Part shown: piece by piece, positions 22,132-30,629 of the stretch
Layout of the letters: the number at the start of each line of letters is the position of its first letter
How positions within the stretch are numbered: the stretch's first letter is position 1
Source: Lysobacteraceae bacterium
GTDB lineage: Bacteria; Pseudomonadota; Gammaproteobacteria; Xanthomonadales; BQJN01
Assembly (NCBI GenBank): GCA_021604725.1
Contig: BQJN01000021.1
Coordinates: forward strand, 1 to 52,152
Direction of reading: 5' to 3'
DNA length: 52,152 nt
The notes under the pieces: model-generated
Seen by the model: only the letters and a program-made list of their open reading frames with translations
Databases searched by the model: none
What the model was told of the DNA's origin: nothing
Program-made: the position numbers and the translations under genes

Positions 22132-25100
22132 TCAAAGGTACTCAAACAGCTGAATGAATCCCCACTCCAGCGGCTGGCCGGTGCGTAGTTCTTTCGCCAC
22201 GTGGACTTGAGCCATTTGCAGCGCGAGTGTTGCGTCCTCAGTTTCAAGGAAGGCCGCATAGAAAGCTTGCATGAACTGGCTGTAGAGGCGATCCGATATG
22301 GGTTTGAGGCTGCCGACCACCTGGTCAACTCCGTTGTCGAGCAATGGTCTAACCAGGGCCAGGGCATTGGGCAGGCGGTCCGAGTAGGCTGCGGTGTCGC
22401 AAGCGGCGAGCGTTACCAGGCTCGGAGCCTGGACCAGCGTGAGTCCGTTGATGTCGTCCACTGATACTTGCTCGTCCGCCGCTGGTCCAAAGATTAACCT
22501 TGCTTGTCTTGGTGCATTCACGTTGGACTCGCCGTGGCCTGCATAGTGGACAACATCAGCTCGCCGAAGCAACGCCTTGAATTGATCCGCCGACGCTGCA
22601 TCCTTCTGAAAATGCGAAACGTCATATCGCTCATCTAGAAGCTCGGCAAGTCGTTCGGTTTCCTTGTCCGCGAAATAAAGCGGCCGATCTGGGTTGCCCA
22701 TGGCGGCGCTAAATAACGCGACCGAATTGACGGGTCGCTTTGTTCGAACCTGTCCGGGTCGGAGTTCGGGTGCCACTGTCAAAGGAACCGATTCGATCAA
22801 GAACTCGCGTCGCTCTTCATCCCATAACAGAGGGAAAGCGACACCGAACAACACACCATCAGGCACTACCCTTAGCCGGCTGTATGTTGCCAGGTGGGCA
22901 TCTATCGGCTCGATTAGAGTCCGGCGAAGGTAGCTTAGAGCGCGCAAGCGTTCGTTCATTGGGGCCGAAAAGTTGGCGCTGGTCGTGATGGCTTCTACCA
23001 GCACTTCAGCATCTACTTGAAGTTTGAAGTCCGCACGGACGCCGGTTACATCGATTAGCCAACCGGCGATAACCGAACCAAGAGCGGCTAACACCAGTGT
23101 CCCCTGCCCAGGTTCGTGAGCAGATGTGATCATGTCGAAATAGCTGTGGTCGGCCGATTCAACCCTTCTGGATTGCTGTAACAGCAACATCGCCGCATTG
23201 CTTTGTTGGTTGTCGAGCAATTCCCTCACGCGACGTTCGTACACCGCCCTATACCGACGTTGGACCGAGAGAGAAAAATTGGCGCTGCGTGTATTTCCAA
23301 GCGCCTGGGTCGCCAGTTCAATCAGCTTGGAGCTTTCTCCGCCGAGATCCATCGATGCGGTGGCAGAAATGATTTGATATTCCTGGTTGTCCTGCTCCGC
23401 AAAGCTGCTTTCCGCTTCCGCCAACAGACGAAGTGCGACATCAGGTTCTTTGGTAATCAGGTCAAGACCTGCGGCATAGTCGAGATGAGCTTTGAGTTCA
23501 GGGCCAAGGGTGTGTTTGTCGATGAGCATGGTTGATCGCTCGATCACTTGGCTCGCATCTATCCTATTGACCGCCTGAGCCCTGGCGAGTGCCAGCAGCG
23601 CCGTGACGTTTAGCCTAGGCCCGTCAGACTTCTGCAAATGATTGTTGAAGCATCGAGCATATTGTAGTTGCAGGTTAACTGCGCCGCTTGCCTCAGCGAT
23701 CAAGGCCATGGCACCACAGGCCGTTGCCAGGATTCGTCCTTGAATTCGAAACTGACGCAATTCGGACATTGCTGTCTGGCCTACCAACCAGGCCTGGTCG
23801 AACTGGTGGGCCCGCGCCAATGATTCGGCTAGAAACACCATAAGCCTGGTCTTGAGCATTGCATCTCCGCCACGAACAAGCAGTTCCAGGCCTTTTTGAT
23901 AGTGGTGTTGTGCGGTCTCGTTGTCGGTAGCGCGCAAACTCATGCTGCCCAGCATTTCATGGTTGCGAGCGGCCAAAAACGGGTACCTGGGATCAAATGC
24001 ATCAACCCCGTCATGTTCCTTGGCCGCCTTGCGTAGCAATGCGGAGGACTCGCCGGGGCGTCCAAGAGCGAACAGAGTCGCCGCGTGAACCGATAGCGCA
24101 ACATTCGACAGCGGACCGGTGTTGGTCTCCTTGGCAAATGTCTCCAATAGTTCAAGGGCGCCTGAATAATCGTAGTTTTTGTAAGCCAGGATAGCTCCCG
24201 TGGTCAATTCGACCGAGCTTCGGTCTCCGAGGGTGTTAGCTGCGCAAATCCAATCCGTCGTGTCCAAAAGCAGGGAGTCCCCGAAACGTTCCTTCACTTG
24301 ACTGCCAAGTTGCGACCACTGAGCGCTCGGGCAACTCAGCCCAGTTGGCGTCAGTGCCGAAGTCAGTAGGCTGCCTGTTTGAATAATGAACCGGTTGCTG
24401 TTGTCGAGCTGAAGGTCGCTCAAAGATTCAATCTGGGTTTGGGTCAGGCTGAGCAACGTGCCATCGTCAATTGCGGCGCTTGAAGACTGCAAAGAGCGGC
24501 TTAGCGCGCCATGTCTTCGTTCCGATTCCAATAGCCACGGGTCATCAAAATCGGACAGCGTTTTCGTCGCTGACCAGCTGAAAAGTGCAGCTTCATGCAG
24601 ATGGGCTGACTCCAGCGCCAGAGCACGATTGAAGTAGGCTCTGGAATAGGCGCCATCCTCGGCGATTGCTCGGTTGGCCGCATCCAAGGCTTGCTCTTGT
24701 GCTCGCCAGCCGCCCTCATCCGACAAAGACAGAATGTTCGCTGCCGCAAGGTCACTCCAAATAGCGGCGTTGTCGCCATCATTGCGTAGCGCTAGTTGCA
24801 ACCTTTCGATAGCGCGACTGCTGTCCTGATGCACGACCATATGAAGTAGAGCGAGTTGGTGATCACTCAGGGTGGTGCGCTGATAGGAGGCGGCTCTGAG
24901 TTCCTTGAGGGTGCGGGCGCACTGCGATTCCGGCTTGTCACTGACCGAACATGGTTCGTTCGTTTGATCGACCGATAGGCGGGGTTCGACCCACCTCGCG
25001 GTTTTCAGTTTACTCTCGATGGTTGATTCCGTGCAGGCGGTCAACAGCACAGAAAGCAGTGGTAGCCAAAAGAACGAAAATGGCTTCGTTCTGCTTTTCG

Positions 25101-25134
25101 TCTTAAAGTGAGAGGAATAGTACAAATACAACAC
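22132..25134 (-). CDS. TPR-CHAT caspase-like peptidase lipoprotein
   Basis: About 1000 residues from a GTG at 25134 (TTGs at 25131 and 25125 are equally possible); the frame stays open to 25266 but that would overlap the divergent neighbour. A lipobox (SVLLTAC) follows a basic and aromatic stretch, so it is probably anchored in the envelope facing the periplasm. The middle (about 50-650) is alpha-helical with TPR-like pairs. The last about 250 residues are a CHAT domain with the caspase-type dyad His867 (HYAGHGE) and Cys912 (LAACDTA). CHAT proteins are proteases that cleave a partner when triggered; here an envelope location is unusual. It is divergent from a set holding a second cysteine protease. 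Confidence 0.9.
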   Translation of the reverse strand: MLYLYYSSHFKTKSRTKPFSFFWLPLLSVLLTACTESTIESKLKTARWVEPRLSVDQTNEPCSVSDKPESQCARTLKELRAASYQRTTLSDHQLALLHMVVHQDSSRAIERLQLALRNDGDNAAIWSDLAAANILSLSDEGGWRAQEQALDAANRAIAEDGAYSRAYFNRALALESAHLHEAALFSWSATKTLSDFDDPWLLESERRHGALSRSLQSSSAAIDDGTLLSLTQTQIESLSDLQLDNSNRFIIQTGSLLTSALTPTGLSCPSAQWSQLGSQVKERFGDSLLLDTTDWICAANTLGDRSSVELTTGAILAYKNYDYSGALELLETFAKETNTGPLSNVALSVHAATLFALGRPGESSALLRKAAKEHDGVDAFDPRYPFLAARNHEMLGSMSLRATDNETAQHHYQKGLELLVRGGDAMLKTRLMVFLAESLARAHQFDQAWLVGQTAMSELRQFRIQGRILATACGAMALIAEASGAVNLQLQYARCFNNHLQKSDGPRLNVTALLALARAQAVNRIDASQVIERSTMLIDKHTLGPELKAHLDYAAGLDLITKEPDVALRLLAEAESSFAEQDNQEYQIISATASMDLGGESSKLIELATQALGNTRSANFSLSVQRRYRAVYERRVRELLDNQQSNAAMLLLQQSRRVESADHSYFDMITSAHEPGQGTLVLAALGSVIAGWLIDVTGVRADFKLQVDAEVLVEAITTSANFSAPMNERLRALSYLRRTLIEPIDAHLATYSRLRVVPDGVLFGVAFPLLWDEERREFLIESVPLTVAPELRPGQVRTKRPVNSVALFSAAMGNPDRPLYFADKETERLAELLDERYDVSHFQKDAASADQFKALLRRADVVHYAGHGESNVNAPRQARLIFGPAADEQVSVDDINGLTLVQAPSLVTLAACDTAAYSDRLPNALALVRPLLDNGVDQVVGSLKPISDRLYSQFMQAFYAAFLETEDATLALQMAQVHVAKELRTGQPLEWGFIQLFEYL

Positions 25135-25270
25135 CTTGGAAGCATTGGATGGCGAGAGCCTATTGTTTTTGGGCCGCCTGCTCGTTGCTCCAACTTTGCA
25201 GTATAGAACGTCGTAACTGTCAGAGCACATCACGGCGGCAGCGTGTTTACCAGCAGTGAGGAACAAAATA

Positions 25271-26242
25271 ATGTCAGGATTGTTTAGGGTTGAGTTTTTG
25301 GGGCTGACAGGATTGGTACCCAGGAAAGGTGACGGTGGATTCTTGGCGGCGCTACCGGACCTGAGCTACGGGATTCAAACTGAGCCAATCGAGGGGCGGA
25401 TTGAACAGATTCCGCCGCATGTTCCGGTCATCATTGTGCCAACAGACTCGATAATCCAGAGTTGGAATACGGCACCAGCCATGACCTTTCAAACCAAGGG
25501 TGGTCCGTTCGCCGGGCGCAGTTTCTCGATGTTTTTGCTAAGGAATGAGCGCGTTCGCGTCAATGGCCTGGTTGGGGACAACTTGGCCTACAAGCACACA
25601 AAGATTAACCCTGAGGAGGCTGGAACCCTGTCGCCGTCTGTCAACGTCGAAGAATTGCAGTGGATTCCTTCCATGTCACTGGCCAACGGCGGCGGTCGAG
25701 ATGTTGGCAAATTCAACCATGAGGAGTTTCTCAATGCCGATGAGACACCCGCCGAATCGGGTGACGTGTGCCTGGCCGCGACCGTGGTCGTGGACAGGGG
25801 GCGACTATACGTGGGTGATGTACGCAGAGCTGAGGGCGTACCAATCATGTACGAGTTCAAGGTGCCTGAAGAAGAGGAGCCCGAATGGAGTCAGGCCGTA
25901 TTCTCCAGCCTGTACTGGGACGCAGAAATCTCCAGGGAGCGCATCAGCATCGAGTTTCTTCCGTCGTACACTGAGGATAGGCCCGCCGGTCAACTGGATC
26001 TTCGCAGCCTGGATGGCATGTGTGAGATGTGGGTGGCCAATCTTGAGCTTGAAACCTTGCTTGGTGTGGGCAGAAGCGCTCCGAGAATGGACTTGAACGC
26101 CGATATCGACAGCTCAGTGTTCTATTTGTTTAGCAAAAACACTCCTGACCCGGGTACAGGGATGCCTGTCGCACACGAGCCTGATCGAGGAATTGCTGCT
26201 GGCGGCTCGGCCCTTTGCATTCCTATGATGTTTGACTCATAG
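25271..26242 (+). CDS. Unknown cytoplasmic protein, first gene of the rightward set
   Basis: 323 residues from the ATG at 25271, which has GAGGA eight bases upstream. There is no signal peptide. The N-terminus (VEFLGLTGLVPR) and the rest look like a compact alpha/beta or beta fold with few cysteines; I recognise no domain. The stop is nine bases before the papain-like protease ATG. Because it heads an operon with a protease and faces a CHAT peptidase, it could be a substrate, sensor or regulator of these proteases; that is guesswork. Confidence 0.72.
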   Translation: MSGLFRVEFLGLTGLVPRKGDGGFLAALPDLSYGIQTEPIEGRIEQIPPHVPVIIVPTDSIIQSWNTAPAMTFQTKGGPFAGRSFSMFLLRNERVRVNGLVGDNLAYKHTKINPEEAGTLSPSVNVEELQWIPSMSLANGGGRDVGKFNHEEFLNADETPAESGDVCLAATVVVDRGRLYVGDVRRAEGVPIMYEFKVPEEEEPEWSQAVFSSLYWDAEISRERISIEFLPSYTEDRPAGQLDLRSLDGMCEMWVANLELETLLGVGRSAPRMDLNADIDSSVFYLFSKNTPDPGTGMPVAHEPDRGIAAGGSALCIPMMFDS

Positions 26243-26251
26243 GAGGCCATC

Positions 26252-26812
26252 ATGGCGCTGCAGAAAATGGGCTCTGTTCTAACGCTCAAACTGTCCGCAG
26301 CAGTCGATGAAGAGTACCTCATTGCACCGTATCGTTCTGTGTCACAAATCGATGCTCGATTGTGCTGGGCGGCCTGTATCACAAGTGCGATTGGCACGGT
26401 CTGGCGACCTCAACCCAGACGAGTTAGTCAGCGCGAAATCGCGCGGCAGGTAGCTTGTCCGAACTTGTCCCAATACAACGCCCGACGGTGCAACAAATGG
26501 ATCAAGGTTAGTCAGGTCGCAAGCGTTTGGACTGCAAACGGGTTCATCGGACTTGTCTATAAAGAACTGGACATATCCGAACTCGGTGCAGGCGTTAGCG
26601 CAGAAATTGCAGAAAGACGTCCGGTGCAGGCGTATGTCGACAATCGCCACGTCGTGATGATCTACGGCTATCGCATTCGTGGTGACGACAGCGAAGAGGT
26701 GTTGGTAATGGACCCAATGCGAGGCGTGCGTGACCAATGGCGAGATGTAGACGACTCCCTGGAATGGAAAGGGCTATGGACGGGTATTGAGCAAGGAGTG
26801 GATGATGCTTAG
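26252..26812 (+). CDS. Papain-like cysteine protease (C70/AvrRpt2-like, C39-like fold)
   Basis: 186 residues. The catalytic set is visible: Gln32 of the oxyanion hole, Cys38 in RLCWAAC, His133 in NRHVVMIYGY and Asp154 in VMDPMRG. The CWAA box and the HxxxI.GY...DP layout are those of the papain-like C70/C39-like group (AvrRpt2 effector, bacteriocin leader peptidases). There is no signal peptide, so it works in the cytoplasm or is exported by other means. It overlaps the next gene by 11 bases and follows the 323-aa gene by nine, so all three are one operon. Whether it is a toxin, an effector or a processing enzyme is open. Confidence 0.85.
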   Translation: MALQKMGSVLTLKLSAAVDEEYLIAPYRSVSQIDARLCWAACITSAIGTVWRPQPRRVSQREIARQVACPNLSQYNARRCNKWIKVSQVASVWTANGFIGLVYKELDISELGAGVSAEIAERRPVQAYVDNRHVVMIYGYRIRGDDSEEVLVMDPMRGVRDQWRDVDDSLEWKGLWTGIEQGVDDA

Positions 26813-27389
26813 TTTCGATCAAATCTCCGCAGCGAGAGCACGGGAGCTTGAGCGGAAACTACAAACCAAACTGGCCGACTACATCGAATGGAGGGAGGGT
26901 GGTTTTGACGCCGAGCGGTTTCGAAACTCAAGGGATTATCGACTCGGCGAGGTGATTCCATATGACTGGATCCCCTATGGCGCAGAGCTTGACGGCCAAG
27001 ACCCGCTGCAGCAACGAGGTTGGCACGTCCAGATCTATTACAAAGGACGGCCACGCTATTACGTTCGCTGCACCAAGCTCGATGTCGGTTGGGCAGTACG
27101 CTGGATTGGCGAAAGCTGGCTGGCCAAGGATGTCGCGACAGGCATTCGTTGGCTGGACCATCGCGAGTCGGAGTTGCCGACAAGCAAAGTCAGATTGGTT
27201 TCGTCAAGAATCTACAAGTTCAGCAGTTTCAGGCTTGTAGAGAGTAGCCGCCACCTGGTCGTCAGCGCATCTGATAGGCTGCGCTCCGTCTTGCCACGGA
27301 ACAGGCTTCTGTCGCAGAAAGAACTGCTACGCCGCCTGCTTGACTACTTTGGCAAGGATGTTTCACAAGGTGGCGTGTTACCGGATTGA
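26802..27389 (+). CDS. 195-residue protein of unknown function
   Basis: Two adjacent ATGs (26802, 26805) follow AAGGAG; the first is used. It overlaps the protease gene by 11 bases, which suggests fixed stoichiometry. There is no signal peptide or membrane segment. The sequence is rich in Arg, Trp and Tyr (WHVQIYYKGRPRYYVRCTK, VGWAVRWIGESW), with a basic helical C-terminus. No family is recognised. It may be a partner or inhibitor of the protease, judging only from position. Confidence 0.7.
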   Translation: MMLSFDQISAARARELERKLQTKLADYIEWREGGFDAERFRNSRDYRLGEVIPYDWIPYGAELDGQDPLQQRGWHVQIYYKGRPRYYVRCTKLDVGWAVRWIGESWLAKDVATGIRWLDHRESELPTSKVRLVSSRIYKFSSFRLVESSRHLVVSASDRLRSVLPRNRLLSQKELLRRLLDYFGKDVSQGGVLPD

Positions 27390-27597
27390 GTCATGGCTTG
27401 GGGTTGCTGGGGCGAATCCCCGAGACACCCAGGCGTTGTCCGCCTCTGCTAGGATGGGGTCGCAGCGAGCGTTTCAAACTGTCGGGAAGGGGAGTCCTGT
27501 GGACAATGCCAGGCGCAACCATGGCTTGGGGAGTTTGGGCTCTGATTTCTCGCCAAGATAATGCCCTCTGCGTCACTTTCGTCAGATTTTATCGAGG

Positions 27598-28463
27598 GTG
27601 TCATGTCTCAAGCCTAGTACCGCTGCGATGAAGCCAATACCTCGTTCAACTTCAGTTAGATTCGAACGGTTCCGTTCAGATCTATTGGTGTATTGCTCAG
27701 AATCGGGAGTATTGCTGGGGTTCTACGTGCCGCCACAGGATCGCGACTACATCATGATTGCGCGGGACCCTAAGCTGATCATCAATCGTGGTGAGTTTTC
27801 CGAACTTGATAACATTGCCCACTTCGACATCCTGCCGCATCAGTACGACGGTTGGTTTGCGGCAGGCTTTGCGTTAGCCGAAATCGTCGATTGGCGCGAG
27901 CTTGCTCATATTCACCACCCCGAAACAGCCAAGAGTTGGCAGCACGAGGGCTTTGATGCTGAGGCCACATCGCTGTGGCTTCGGCGTTTGCAGTCCGATC
28001 AAGCCGGACTTGCGCGCACACTAACCAAACTGAACCTTTCACCCAACGACGTTGGTGAATGGTCGGCGCGCGCAAGGGTGCTTCCGGAACAAATTCCGGA
28101 CTGGGTTGAAGCAGAATTCGATTGGCGTGGCGCAAAGCCATGGCGACGCCTGCACTTCGAACCCGAATTGGCGGCCTGGTGGCGCGACGAAGGTTTCTCA
28201 GCAGAAGAGGCTGCGCAGTGGATCGCACTGGGGTTGACTGCAGAGCAGCGCGCCCACTGGCTCAACCTCGGTTTCAACGCGGCCGCTGCCACCTACTGGA
28301 TCGATTTCGGCGTCACCGATCCTGTGGAAGCGAAGCAGTGGCTGGCCTCAAATCTGGAAAGGAAAGTGTTCTACTCTGGCGCGAAGCGGGCTACTCCGCA
28401 GAAGATGCCTTGGCGTTCAGGGAGCAGGACATTTATGAGCCACCCGATAGCGGTACCGATTGA
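27598..28463 (+). CDS. 13-residue Trp/Gly helical-repeat protein with an apparent frameshift
   Basis: The start is uncertain: a GTG at 27598 right after GAGG, or ATG 27628 without a ribosome site. From about residue 85 the protein is built of units of about 13 residues with the pattern W-x3-G-hydrophobic-(S/T/N)-x-E-x-A-x-x. The clearest are WRDEGFSAEEAAQ, WIALGLTAEQRAH and WLNLGFNAAAATY. At about 28355 the repeat stops in this frame but resumes in another (WREAGYSAEDALAF, ending at the TGA at 28461-28463), so a base appears lost or gained in the GAAAGGAAAG stretch. In the first frame translation would run on to 28614 with an unlikely tail. It is 208 bp after the previous gene, in the same direction. 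Confidence 0.72.
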
Positions 28464-28494
28464 GCCTAGAGCTGACACTTCCATGTGCCAGGGC

Positions 28495-28529
28495 GAGCGC
28501 GTCAATACACCCTTGCTGTGGACGCGCTC
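28495..28529. terminator. Stem-loop with perfect 9-bp arms between convergent genes
   Basis: GAGCGCGTC (28495-28503) pairs with GACGCGCTC (28521-28529), with a 17-base loop. It sits between the end of the Trp-repeat gene and the stop of the DUF3667 gene, so it may end both transcripts. Its right arm is part of the dispersed 14-mer, and the DUF3667 stop codon TAG is the first three bases of that word on the minus strand. Confidence 0.5.
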
Positions 28530-28531
28530 TA
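28518..28531 (-). repeat. Dispersed 14-mer TAGAGCGCGTCCAC, copy 2
   Basis: Exact match to 9540-9553 (same strand) and 34196-34209 (opposite strand). The TAG is the stop codon of the DUF3667 gene. Confidence 0.6.
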
Positions 28532-29236
28532 ACCAGGGTCCAACAGGACGAATCGGATATAGGCAATCAACCAAACGCTGGCCATTGCAGCCAGGGTATA
28601 GGAGAGATATATGACGATACCCTTTAAGATTGCCGACCAACGCGGCGCGGCGGCTAGCTGGTACACAACCCAGGTGATATAGATCAGCATGGCGACTCTG
28701 GTGAGGGCGATATGCCAGTAGACCAGGCCGATGATCGACAGGATCAGGAGACCCTGACCATAAATATACAGCAGTGCGACATAAGCCTCGGCTACCGTGC
28801 TGATGACCGGCCGCAACAACCAACGTGCGACGATCGCGGCAACGAATAGGTAGATGAAGGCGGTATAGGCGACCACGCCCATGGCGAAAATGATGACCTC
28901 CCGCGTGGACTCCTGCGAAAAGCCAGCCGCCAGGCGATCGCTGGGCACTGCGAAAGTCAAAACCAACGCATAAAAGGTCGCATTGAGAAAGACGAATTTT
29001 CCGGGATTGAACCAACTGTCTCTGTTGCCTTCCAGGTACTCGCGAATTAACCAACCGGGCCGCCGCATCATTTGGTAGGCGGTTCGCGGATATCTCAGGT
29101 CCAACTCCAGCAGCTTGCCGATGTTCTCTTGCCAAAGCCTCGCGATGGTCAAAGGTTGACTCCGCTTTTGCCCGCAAGAAGCACAAAAAGCCCCTGTCAT
29201 GACAGCACCGCAACGTCGGCATTCGTCTTCGTTCAT
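28529..29236 (-). CDS. DUF3667 family zinc-ribbon membrane protein
   Basis: 235 residues from the ATG at 29236, which follows AAGGG; the frame continues upstream to 29308 with two more possible starts. The N-terminus is a zinc ribbon with four Cys (C6, C9, C18, C21), followed by the family's conserved stretch (LLELDLRYPRTAYQMMRRPG, then IREYLEGNRDSWFNPGKFVFLN), then about five hydrophobic helices. This is the DUF3667 layout; the function of the family is unknown. It is divergent from the DUF11 gene. Confidence 0.85.
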   Translation of the reverse strand: MNEDECRRCGAVMTGAFCASCGQKRSQPLTIARLWQENIGKLLELDLRYPRTAYQMMRRPGWLIREYLEGNRDSWFNPGKFVFLNATFYALVLTFAVPSDRLAAGFSQESTREVIIFAMGVVAYTAFIYLFVAAIVARWLLRPVISTVAEAYVALLYIYGQGLLILSIIGLVYWHIALTRVAMLIYITWVVYQLAAAPRWSAILKGIVIYLSYTLAAMASVWLIAYIRFVLLDPG

Positions 29237-29440
29237 CACCCTTGTGTACCCTGAATGCTGTTGATTGACAAGGTTGCTCAAGCGTCTTCTCTTAGTCATT
29301 AACCACACAAAAGCCTGAACATGGGCCGAATCGTTGCAAAGCTCGGCACCGATCGATGCAGCATGATTCGCGCCTTGTGGTTTGCCCTGTTACGCTGTAG
29401 CGTCGTATCTGAGTTAAAAGACCAAGACCGAGGGGCTTAC

Positions 29441-30394
29441 ATGCGAGTATCCTGCTGCAACCCATTTATTCTCGCTGTCGGGCTCGGCCTTCTTTCGATA
29501 TCCGCTGTCGCTATGGCGGCGGCAAGCACGTCGTCATCGTCCGGAAGAGACTTCGCCAACGCGGCGGTCAAAGGGCCAACTATGGCCGACTTGTCCATCA
29601 CCAAAGAGGGGTCGGTCGAGACGGTGGTGGTCTGGTTTGATATGAGCTACACGATTACCGTTGCCAATGCAGGACCGGAGACCGCCGAGAACGTGGTGGT
29701 CTCGGACACATTGCCTGCCGACGTCTTTGTCAACGGTGGCACGACGGGCTGTCTCAATGACCCTGGCGGCATGCCCAATTGCCTGCTTGAGGACATTGCA
29801 CCTGGCGACTCGGTCCAATACAGCTTCGATATCAGTGTTGAGTTGGGCGCGTCAGGGGTGCTCACCAACACCGCCACCGTCGAATCGGACACGGCAGACC
29901 CCGATGACTCGAACAATACGGCCATTGAGATGACGAATGTTCAACCTTTAGCCGATCTGGTTCCAAGCATCAACGGGCCGACATCGATTCAGTCACCGGA
30001 CACCATCACAATCACCGTCGAGGTGTTCAACGCCGGACCTTCCGATGCACCGAACGTCATCATCGATGCGGCGATTGATTCAGCTGGCGAGGTCGTACGC
30101 ACTGAAGGTTGCCTCAATGCGACCAGCTCATTCCCAGTGTGTCAGCTGGGTGACATGCCAGTGGGAACAACTTCAAGCTATGACCTGACCATTCGAGTGT
30201 CTCCGTCATCTCCGACTTTTAGTTTGACGACAACAGCTAGTTCTGACGCATTCGAGTATCAACCGTCAAACAACACCGTGGTGTTGGAGGCGATTAACCA
30301 GGTCCGAGCAATCCCTGCGTTGCAACCCCCCGCGCTACTAGTGCTGGTGCTCCTGTTTGGTGCCACGGCAGTTGTCCTTTTGGGCCGTCGATAG
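29441..30394 (+). CDS. Secreted DUF11-repeat protein with C-terminal sorting-like helix
   Basis: 317 residues from the ATG at 29441, with GAGGGG seven bases upstream. A signal peptide (cleavage near AMAAAS) is followed by two DUF11/CARDB-like beta-sandwich repeats, each with the segment ITVANAGPETAENVVVSD or its variant VEVFNAGPSDAPNVII. The C-terminus is AIP, a hydrophobic helix, and GRR, in the manner of IPTL-CTERM/PEP-CTERM sorting tails, but the motif is not exact. It is likely displayed on or retained at the cell surface. It has no operon partner. Confidence 0.82.
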   Translation: MRVSCCNPFILAVGLGLLSISAVAMAAASTSSSSGRDFANAAVKGPTMADLSITKEGSVETVVVWFDMSYTITVANAGPETAENVVVSDTLPADVFVNGGTTGCLNDPGGMPNCLLEDIAPGDSVQYSFDISVELGASGVLTNTATVESDTADPDDSNNTAIEMTNVQPLADLVPSINGPTSIQSPDTITITVEVFNAGPSDAPNVIIDAAIDSAGEVVRTEGCLNATSSFPVCQLGDMPVGTTSSYDLTIRVSPSSPTFSLTTTASSDAFEYQPSNNTVVLEAINQVRAIPALQPPALLVLVLLFGATAVVLLGRR

Positions 30395-30629
30395 GAACGA
30401 CCCTATAAACGCAAGGATACAGGCCGGCTCGAATTTCAGCCCCGCCTGCGTGCAGTCGTGAATTGGCTTGGCGAACTATAACCGTCCATGGTCTCAAGCG
30501 TGCATTGCCCATTGCAAACGTGTTCGGTTGCCAAGTCATAGCAAGCGAGCGGGACCTGGAGTTCCTCTACTCCACATCCGAAAACACTCCGGGTTGTCTT
30601 CGACTTTTGGGCTTGGTCGTTATTGACCG

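Noticed and set aside
21910..22188. 92-codon plus-strand frame in the gap downstream of the CHAT gene
   Set aside because: No ribosome site, partly antisense to the CHAT gene end, and no protein-like features.
27393..27532. Twelve-base word CATGGCTTGGGG occurring twice in the gap after the 195-aa gene
   Set aside because: Too short and imperfectly extended to support a repeat element.
28371..29222. 283-codon minus-strand frame over the DUF3667 gene
   Set aside because: Overlaps DUF3667 in another frame; the DUF3667 frame has the zinc ribbon and conserved core, this one does not.
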